From: Candidatus Mcinerneyibacterium aminivorans
GTDB lineage: Bacteria > Macinerneyibacteriota > Macinerneyibacteria > Macinerneyibacteriales > Macinerneyibacteriaceae
NCBI GenBank assembly: GCA_008086245.1
Contig: VSIX01000003.1
Location: 1-64,000 of the forward strand
Direction of reading: 5' to 3'
DNA length: 64,000 bases
Below the pieces are notes generated by a model that did not search any database, was not told the DNA's origin, and worked only from the letters and a program-made list of their open reading frames with translations. Made by a program: the position numbers and the translations under genes. Numbering within the stretch: the stretch's first letter is position 1; each line of letters starts with the position of its first letter. Positions 58,125 through 64,000 of the stretch are shown here, one piece after another.

Positions 58125-58661
58125 ATGAACTGGGAAATGCTTGTTGCAGCAATTGGAGCAGCAGCTTGGATCCCTAAATTCGTTGAATATTTAAAACCCT
58201 GTAGAATTAAAATTAAATTAATAAGTGAATATAAAAATTTTGCTAAGAATCCTTTTAATAATAAAAACGGTATAATATATTTATTTAAAATGGGACTTGT
58301 TTCGCTAAATAAATCCTTTTCTATTAAAGATATTGAAATAAATATTAAATATAAAAACAGGGGTAAAAAGAAATGTGAACGTATTATTTGGTGAAATTTG
58401 AGCTTTATTATCGATGGTAGACAAAAAGAACTTGATATACAGATGGATAAATATTTAAGGAATACTGTTGTTTTAAATAAAAATAAACCAATTGTAAGAT
58501 ACATATCATTTTTTGTGAATCATAAAATAGATGAGAAATATGAATATATTGAATTAATATTTATAAATTTTAAAGGTAAAAAGAAAAAAATAAAAATTAA
58601 TAGTTCGGATATGGGGGAGGGTAAATATCTTTTTGATGATTGTATCTGGAAAGAAAGATAA
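58125..58661 (+). pseudogene. Hypothetical protein gene interrupted by an in-frame TGA
   Basis: One reading frame runs from an ATG at 58125 to a stop at 58661 but is broken by a TGA at 58392-58394. Part one (90 residues) has a hydrophobic N-terminal segment followed by basic and Ile/Lys-rich sequence; part two continues with SFIIDGRQKELDIQMDKYL. Together they would give a 178-residue protein of beta-rich character. I do not recognise a family. The likeliest explanation is a nonsense mutation; selenocysteine is unlikely, because no insertion stem-loop is evident. The two halves might also be separate small genes, but part two lacks a good start. Confidence 0.55.
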
Positions 58662-58717
58662 AGGGTATATACATTAAATATAGGAAGCTAATTTTAATAT
58701 TTAACAATTTATAAGTT

Positions 58718-59464
58718 ATGAAAATAGAAAAGTTAAATAAAAAAATATTAAAATGCAAAAAATGCAAACTTCACAAAACCAGGAATATTCCCGTTGTGGG
58801 GGAGGGTCCTGTCGATTCAAAATATATGCTTATCGCCCAGGCTCCGGGGAGAATGGAAAATATAGAAGAAAAAATGTTTGTGGGTCCCTCGGGAAAATTT
58901 TTACAAGAGATATTTGAAGGCATCGATTTAGATTTAAAAGATATTTATAAAACTAATCTTCTCAAATGCTGGATTCCCAAATCCAAAAGACCTAACCTGA
59001 AAATCATTGAAAGCTGTTTCCCCTACTTGAAGAAAGAAATTAAGGAAGTGAATCCCGACTATATTTTTGTTCTCGGTTTTTATCCTACAAGAAGAGTGTT
59101 TGACTATTTTGATATTCAGATAGGGAACAGACAGGAATATAAAGATAACTTTGCAAAGCTTTTCTGGAAAAGGGAAACAAAACTAATACCATTACCTCAT
59201 CCTGCGGCAGCTATTTATAATGGAGATTTAAAAGAGGGAATGAAAAAATTCTATAAAAAGATTAATATTGTAACTCAAAATTGCAAATGGTATGAATTAT
59301 GCCCCATGAGAAGATACTATGAGCAGGGGAAACTGAATCGTAAATGGATAGAACTTTACTGTAGGGGTGACTGGTCCATATGTAAAAGATTTGAAATGGA
59401 AGAAAAAGGAAAATACCATCCAGATAACATGCTTCCCGATGGCAGTATCGCTAAAAATTTCTAA
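58718..59464 (+). CDS. Family-4-like uracil-DNA glycosylase with Cys-rich C-terminal module
   Basis: A 248-residue protein. The UDG domain (residues 1-180) has an N-terminal CKKC pair and further cysteines in LLKCWIP and ESCFPYL, which fit the [4Fe-4S] cluster of family 4 enzymes, plus motif A QAPGRMENIEEKMFVGPSG and motif B LPHPAAAIYN. Motif A differs from the usual GEAPG in its first two residues (AQAPG). The last 60 residues form a separate module with Cys spacing C-x5-C-x19-C-x6-C, ending in KYHPDNMLPDG. It is not clear whether that module binds a metal. The gene has no good Shine-Dalgarno. The role is probably removal of uracil before AP endonuclease (nfo). Confidence 0.8.
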   Translation: MKIEKLNKKILKCKKCKLHKTRNIPVVGEGPVDSKYMLIAQAPGRMENIEEKMFVGPSGKFLQEIFEGIDLDLKDIYKTNLLKCWIPKSKRPNLKIIESCFPYLKKEIKEVNPDYIFVLGFYPTRRVFDYFDIQIGNRQEYKDNFAKLFWKRETKLIPLPHPAAAIYNGDLKEGMKKFYKKINIVTQNCKWYELCPMRRYYEQGKLNRKWIELYCRGDWSICKRFEMEEKGKYHPDNMLPDGSIAKNF

Positions 59465-59499
59465 TATTTGGTGCCCGGTTCTATTCTGGAAACGATTCT

Positions 59500-60053
59500 A
59501 AAATCTCAAAAGAGATTTTTAAAAGTTATTGCGAGCAAACAAAATAAGTACAGCAATCTCGAGTACTGCTTTGGAATTACATACAACTATTTACTATTTT
59601 TTAAGAGATTAATTCTAAAAGTATTTTGAGAAGATTCCTGAACTACGAAATGATAAAAGTAATACATATTCGTCAGTAATTTTCATTACTTATTTTTTGA
59701 AATTATGCAAATCCCGGCCGAAGTGCCGGAATCTTTTTGTATAACTTTTAATTTAATTTTTTTACTGGAATACATTTAAATATCTTCTTCAGAGGAATTA
59801 CTTATAAATTTTTACTTAAACTTTAGCTTTAACTTAAACTAAAAACTCTCCCTGGAGATTTTTTTATGGGCCAGCTTGACTGAAATTTTTAATTGTGTTT
59901 TCTGATTCTCAATCTTAATCCTGGTCTTAGTCTAAAAACCTGGATAAAGATTTTCCATTTGCAATTCGCCATTTTCCATTCGCAATTTAAAAAAAGGGTT
60001 GATTATTTTCAGCTTGATATTAGAATTTCTGTAAGCAGGAGCGTGAGAAAAAT
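59500..60053. repeat. Hairpin-rich, repeat-containing gap between udg and miaB
   Basis: A gap of nearly 590 bp without a gene. It holds at least four hairpins: 59500-59519 (core aaaatctc/gagatttt), 59675-59690 with a following T run, 59714-59729 (ccggc/gccgg, then TTTTT) and 59848-59857 (ctcc/ggag, then T7). Two 17-bp direct copies with one mismatch (59950-59966 and 59971-59987) have a 21-bp period. The span 59528-59560 reads ATTGCGAG...GCAATCTC, resembling the dispersed palindromic element known from many bacterial genomes. No coding frame is supported. Confidence 0.65.
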
Positions 60054-61352
60054 ATGAAATTTTATATTGAAACATATGGATGTCAGATGAATGAGTACGA
60101 TACTGATATACTGATTTATGAATTTTTAAAAGAAGGTTATGAACAGACAGAAGATATAAAAGATGCAGATATAGTTATTTTTAATACATGTGCAGTAAGA
60201 CAGTCAGCTGAGAATAGAGTTCACGGTCAGCTTGGACATATGAAGAGAGAAAAAGAGAATAACAGTTTCATACTTGGTGTTATGGGTTGTATGGCTCAGA
60301 AGGAAGCAGAGAAATTGAAGGAAACCCATCCCCACATAGATTTTGTACTGGGCACAGATTTTCTCCACAGAGTAATCCCGGCGATTAAATATCTGGATAA
60401 AAATAGAAAAGAATCTATAGTTAAAACAGAAAATGACAAACCATTTTTGGAATTTGAAGATATCGGAAGGAAAGAACCCCAGCTTCAGGAATTTGTTTCT
60501 ATAATGAGGGGATGCGATAATTTCTGCACATACTGTATTGTTCCCTATGTGAGGGGGAGGGAGAGAAGTAGAGATTATAGTAAAATCGTGAAAGAAATTG
60601 AATATCTTGTTAAAAATGGGACCGTGGAAGTTACACTGCTGGGCCAGAATGTAAACTCATATCAGTATAAAGATGTTGATTTTTTGAAGCTGGTAAAAAA
60701 GATATCAAAAATTGAGGGGTTAAAGAGAATTCGGTTTACTACTTCCCATCCAAAAGATATGACTCCCGAAATACTGACTGAACTTATGTCTATTCCTAAA
60801 GTTTGTGATCATTATCATCTACCCCTTCAGGCTGGGTCAAATAAAATATTGAGTAAAATGAACAGAAAATATACAAAAGAACATTATAAAAAATTGGTGA
60901 AAACAATAAGAGACAACAGCCGATTTGCTTCGATTACAACCGATATGATTGTTGGGTTCACCGATGAAACAGAAGAGGATTTCCAGGAAACCCTGGAACT
61001 TGCAAAATATTCCGAATTTGATTCTGCTTTTGTTTTTAAATATAATCCCAGACCTAAAACAAAAGGTTTTGAAATGGAGGACAATGTCAGTGATGATGAG
61101 AAACAGAGAAGGCTGGAAAAACTTAACAAACTTGTCAAAAAACTTGCCAAGAAAAGAAATAAAATGTTAAAAAACGAAGCCGTAGAAATTCTTGTTACAG
61201 GTAAAGGCAGTAAAACAGAAAATCAATATAAGGGTCGCACCGAATCAAATAAGATTGTAGTTTTTGATTCCGAAAAAGATTTAATCGGTAAATTTGTAAA
61301 TGTAAAAATTTATAAAATATCGGGATGGACCCTCTATGGCAAATTGATATAA
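60054..61352 (+). CDS. miaB: tRNA-2-methylthio-N6-dimethylallyladenosine synthase
   Basis: A 432-residue radical SAM methylthiotransferase that modifies A37 of tRNAs reading UNN codons. The N-terminal UPF0004 domain has Cys10, Cys46 and Cys79 for the auxiliary cluster; the radical SAM cysteines are Cys154, Cys158 and Cys161 (CDNFCTYC); a C-terminal TRAM domain closes the protein. The YGCQMN opening and VPYVRGRERSR segment are those of MiaB, not of MtaB or RimO. Shine-Dalgarno gcaggag lies somewhat far (about 12 bp). Confidence 0.95.
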   Translation: MKFYIETYGCQMNEYDTDILIYEFLKEGYEQTEDIKDADIVIFNTCAVRQSAENRVHGQLGHMKREKENNSFILGVMGCMAQKEAEKLKETHPHIDFVLGTDFLHRVIPAIKYLDKNRKESIVKTENDKPFLEFEDIGRKEPQLQEFVSIMRGCDNFCTYCIVPYVRGRERSRDYSKIVKEIEYLVKNGTVEVTLLGQNVNSYQYKDVDFLKLVKKISKIEGLKRIRFTTSHPKDMTPEILTELMSIPKVCDHYHLPLQAGSNKILSKMNRKYTKEHYKKLVKTIRDNSRFASITTDMIVGFTDETEEDFQETLELAKYSEFDSAFVFKYNPRPKTKGFEMEDNVSDDEKQRRLEKLNKLVKKLAKKRNKMLKNEAVEILVTGKGSKTENQYKGRTESNKIVVFDSEKDLIGKFVNVKIYKISGWTLYGKLI

Positions 61353-61400
61353 TAAAATTATTGAAATTGAGCTCTTAAATAATGTATATAACTTTATAAT

Positions 61401-61439
61401 TTGACTTTTCACGCTATTACTATATAATTATTGTAATAG
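61401..61439 (+). promoter_or_regulatory. Promoter and flanking inverted repeat for the surface-protein gene
   Basis: TTGACT (61401-61406) and a perfect TATAAT (61423-61428) with a 16-bp spacer. A perfect 7-bp inverted repeat, CTATTAC (61414-61420) and GTAATAG (61433-61439), brackets the -10 and could be an operator. The start codon is 40 bp after the -10 and has the Shine-Dalgarno aggggg. Confidence 0.7.
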
Positions 61440-61467
61440 TTATTAATAATTTTCAAAGGGGGCGGTT

Positions 61468-64000
61468 ATGAAAAAATTTTTACTTTTAATAGGGGTTCTG
61501 ATTTTTGGAATAAGTGTGTTGTTTGCTATTCCAGATACTATGACCCTGAATTTATCCGTATTAAATAACAGTGAAACATCGGATAATGGAGCTTATTTAT
61601 ATCATTTTTCAACAAACAAAGAAGTACAACTATCTCTGGAGGTTTCAGGAGTTCCCTCCGAGGTTCAGGAATATGATGATACCAACACTGCTCAGCCAGT
61701 TCCAGATTATAATTATTGTGTTGTGCTGGTAATAGAAAAAGGATTTTATAAAAGAATTAAAGAGCTTGAAAATGCAAATATTTTTTATTTCAATGACGGC
61801 ATTCACAATCTATCACCTACCTATATGTATTACAATGAACCCGGCTGGAATATTGAATCAAATTATATAACTGCCGAGGTGACACATTCTACAAATAATT
61901 CAGGTGGGATAGGTGGAATTACTTCCTCAATACCTCACTATTTTTTCTATAATGAGGATAACGGCAACCTTGATTTCGGTAGATACAGGGTATATGCGGA
62001 AGTAAGAAAATACAAACTTAATGAAAATGGAGAAGCGGTAATAAGCGAACTTAGTGAAAAAGATGCTGTTTTTGATGATAATGGAGATTATATCTGTACA
62101 ATGCAGGAAAGAGTTTCAAATATTGAATTTTTGGATTATGGTTGGATAGAATATCCTTTCAATATTGGAAATACCCTGGAAGGGGATTACTGGGCGATTA
62201 ATGCTGATGCCCTCAGTGCGGATCCATCTTCAATGATAAAGTATACTTCTAATTCCGAAGATGCATCGACTGCAAATTTTTCCTTTAAATGGAAAAAACC
62301 TACGGGTGCATCGGATGGTTCCTCCGATGTTGAATTTACACTGGAATATGCATATCAGGAGGGTGGGGATTATCAACCTCTAAAAAAATCAGATGGGACT
62401 CTGGTTTCAATGGCTGATTTCCAGTATGATTCGGCTACGGGAACCTGGTCATTTCCAACAACACTTGAAGAGATATTTGGTGATTATTACGGATTAATGT
62501 TTTTTAGAATAATGGCTCATGATCCCGGTTGGCCCAATGAAGCTGGAATGGATGAAGATGGTGATGGAACTGCTGAGGAATGGGATGGTTATTATGAGTC
62601 CCTAAATGAGATAGTAATTGATTATCATAAACTCGGATACTCGGTACTGCAGCCGGAGAATAGATCTGTACCTTATTACCAGGGAGAATTAATAAAATTT
62701 AGATGGGCTGCACCTGCTTTTGAAGCTACTTATGCACTCCAGTATAAGATGGTAGCGGACAGTCAGGGGAATGCAGTAACGGATTCAGAATGGATGACCC
62801 ATCAGGAATTTAATAATGACACCTACAGCTATGATGCGACCCCTGAAGAAATCTTCTCCGGATTTGGTACCTATGAAATAAGGATAAAAGGAGAAAGAAC
62901 CTCAAATGGAGAAGTTTACTATTCTGATAACACAGTTGAAATTGAATATCAATCTATAAATAGTGTAATTAAAGATTTCGTTATTCAGGATAGCTATTCT
63001 TCAGCTGGAGAACAGAGACACACAGATTTTATTATGCAGAATAGTTATGGTTCCACTAGTCCGTGTCCTTTATATATCAACTGGATAGAAAATCAAACAG
63101 TATTAAATTATTATTATACAATTCAAAAAGCTTCTGATCCTTCTCCTTCTGATAGTGATTTTCAGGAGATAACGGGATCTATTAATGATGGATCTCTTTC
63201 GGGTGAAAAATATTATGATTTTAATGTAAGCACTATTGATACTATCACAGGTCCGGGGGTTTACAGCTATTATTTCAAATTTGTCACCGAAGGAGGACAT
63301 GAACATGTAATTAAGAAGAACTTTAATGTACATAAATTCATGTGGAAAGTAATTCCAAGTTTTGATGAATCTTATTTCCAGGTTTTTGCTCTGGGAGAAG
63401 GACTGACCGATCCGGAAAAAAGTTTAAGTTTACTGGTACTTTCTGACAGTCAGGGTAATTCATGGAAATTGACACCAAAGGGAACAGGTTTATATGTAAG
63501 TCCTGATAGTTTTAATACCAGGATATATGACAATACTGTTAATTTTATTCTTGAATGCACCATGAGGAAAACAAATACCGATTACTATGTTCAGGTAGGT
63601 CCTTCTGTTCAATATAATGTAATTCAAATAAATAGCGAAGCATATACAATAACAAGGGGATTGGAACTGAATACCCATGATAATAATATAAAAATGGCAT
63701 ATATGAATGTAAATTTCCCTGAATACCATGGAATAGATGCAATAGATGGAAAGATTTACTATATTTCTTCAAACAGATACAGTCATATAGATATAAATAG
63801 AAAAAATGGGTATAAAACTTATAAATGGGAAAATGGAACATGGACTGAAGTAAATTCTATAGAGGGGTCAGGATATTATTCAGTTGCTGGAAATTCGACT
63901 GTCCCAAAAGTTGAAAAAACTGCTTTAAAGGGTAATTACCCAAATCCATTTAATCCATCAACAACTATAAAATTTGATATTGAAGAACCAGGTAATGTAA
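61468..64000 (+). CDS. Large secreted protein with FlgD/type-9-like C-terminal module (3' truncated)
   Basis: An open frame from the ATG at 61468 runs to the window end (844 codons so far). Residues 1-20 form a signal peptide (MKKFLLLIGVLIFGISVLFA). The mature part is beta-rich, with several Ig/fibronectin-like units (for example RWAAPAFEATYALQYKMVAD and YTIQKASD), an Asp-rich stretch DEDGDGTAEEWDG that could bind Ca2+ as in dockerin loops, and near the end KGNYPNPFNPSTTIKFDI. That C-terminal motif marks the FlgD Ig-like or type-9 sorting module of proteins exported to the surface in FCB-type bacteria. Probably an adhesin or surface scaffold. The end is missing, so anything after the motif is unknown. 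Confidence 0.8.
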   Translation, partial: MKKFLLLIGVLIFGISVLFAIPDTMTLNLSVLNNSETSDNGAYLYHFSTNKEVQLSLEVSGVPSEVQEYDDTNTAQPVPDYNYCVVLVIEKGFYKRIKELENANIFYFNDGIHNLSPTYMYYNEPGWNIESNYITAEVTHSTNNSGGIGGITSSIPHYFFYNEDNGNLDFGRYRVYAEVRKYKLNENGEAVISELSEKDAVFDDNGDYICTMQERVSNIEFLDYGWIEYPFNIGNTLEGDYWAINADALSADPSSMIKYTSNSEDASTANFSFKWKKPTGASDGSSDVEFTLEYAYQEGGDYQPLKKSDGTLVSMADFQYDSATGTWSFPTTLEEIFGDYYGLMFFRIMAHDPGWPNEAGMDEDGDGTAEEWDGYYESLNEIVIDYHKLGYSVLQPENRSVPYYQGELIKFRWAAPAFEATYALQYKMVADSQGNAVTDSEWMTHQEFNNDTYSYDATPEEIFSGFGTYEIRIKGERTSNGEVYYSDNTVEIEYQSINSVIKDFVIQDSYSSAGEQRHTDFIMQNSYGSTSPCPLYINWIENQTVLNYYYTIQKASDPSPSDSDFQEITGSINDGSLSGEKYYDFNVSTIDTITGPGVYSYYFKFVTEGGHEHVIKKNFNVHKFMWKVIPSFDESYFQVFALGEGLTDPEKSLSLLVLSDSQGNSWKLTPKGTGLYVSPDSFNTRIYDNTVNFILECTMRKTNTDYYVQVGPSVQYNVIQINSEAYTITRGLELNTHDNNIKMAYMNVNFPEYHGIDAIDGKIYYISSNRYSHIDINRKNGYKTYKWENGTWTEVNSIEGSGYYSVAGNSTVPKVEKTALKGNYPNPFNPSTTIKFDIEEPGNV

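Noticed and set aside
58392-58394. TGA as a selenocysteine codon
   Set aside because: No clear insertion stem-loop follows, the residue context (Trp before, Asn-Leu-Ser after) does not resemble a known selenoprotein, and no sel genes are present in the window.
63103-63841. Reverse-strand open frames at the right end
   Set aside because: They lie antisense to the surface-protein gene, which has a signal peptide, a promoter and a recognised C-terminal motif; the reverse frames show only Tyr/Ile/His-rich shadow sequence.

Overview
This AT-rich, densely packed 64 kb window looks like the chromosome of a strictly anaerobic, fermentative, diderm bacterium. An outer membrane is implied by a patatin phospholipase fused to a BamA-like barrel and by a large secreted protein with a C-terminal NYPNPFNPST motif, a FlgD/type-9-like module common in FCB-related and candidate-phylum bacteria. 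Anaerobiosis is implied by NrdD/NrdG, a ferredoxin-linked 2-oxoacid oxidoreductase, and a decarboxylase pump plus ATP synthase that both look sodium-coupled. No rRNA or taxonomic marker is present. An FCB-adjacent or candidate-phylum lineage (for example Cloacimonadota- or Mcinerneyibacteriota-like) is only a guess.

Layout. 0-5.5 kb: patatin/BamA protein, GDPD-like phosphodiesterase, and a reverse-strand pair (secreted protein of unknown function and an SPFH protein). 5.5-9.4 kb: glycine cleavage H, P1 and P2, then a reverse-strand Hsp20 with a sigma-54-like promoter. 9.6-15.9 kb: purF, an alpha/beta hydrolase, a small membrane protein, nfo, an Mth938-like protein, a DMT exporter and a YhcC-like radical SAM protein. 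15.9-19.3 kb: VOR-type 2-oxoacid:ferredoxin oxidoreductase operon. 19.3-24.6 kb: pilB-pilT-pilC and a divergent pilin-like protein. 25-31.6 kb: pstSCAB-phoU-phoB-phoR behind a Pho-box-like repeat array. 31.7-41.4 kb: LytM peptidase, bactofilin, then atpZ, atpI and the complete atpBEEFHAGDC operon and a tRNA methyltransferase. 41.5-51.2 kb: tRNA-Arg(CCG), a membrane-anchored unknown, ackA, methylmalonyl-CoA mutase, MeaB, epimerase and a four-subunit methylmalonyl-CoA decarboxylase. 51.2-55 kb: GNAT, class I aldolase and a frameshifted acyl-CoA synthetase. 55-58 kb: NrdR-box-controlled nrdD-nrdG. 58-60 kb: an interrupted hypothetical gene, a family-4-like uracil-DNA glycosylase and a hairpin-rich gap. 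60-64 kb: miaB and the truncated surface protein.

How it fits together. The methylmalonyl-CoA branch converts succinyl-CoA to propionyl-CoA, and its decarboxylase should expel Na+. The neighbouring ATP synthase has c subunits with a complete Na+-site signature of the two-carboxylate type, so the two clusters plausibly form a sodium circuit as in Propionigenium. The c-ring is the most striking item: one gene is a V-type-like double hairpin whose second hairpin has lost both ion-binding carboxylates, and the next gene is an ordinary single hairpin with the full site. Glycine cleavage and the VOR-type oxidoreductase suggest amino-acid fermentation, with AckA giving substrate-level ATP.
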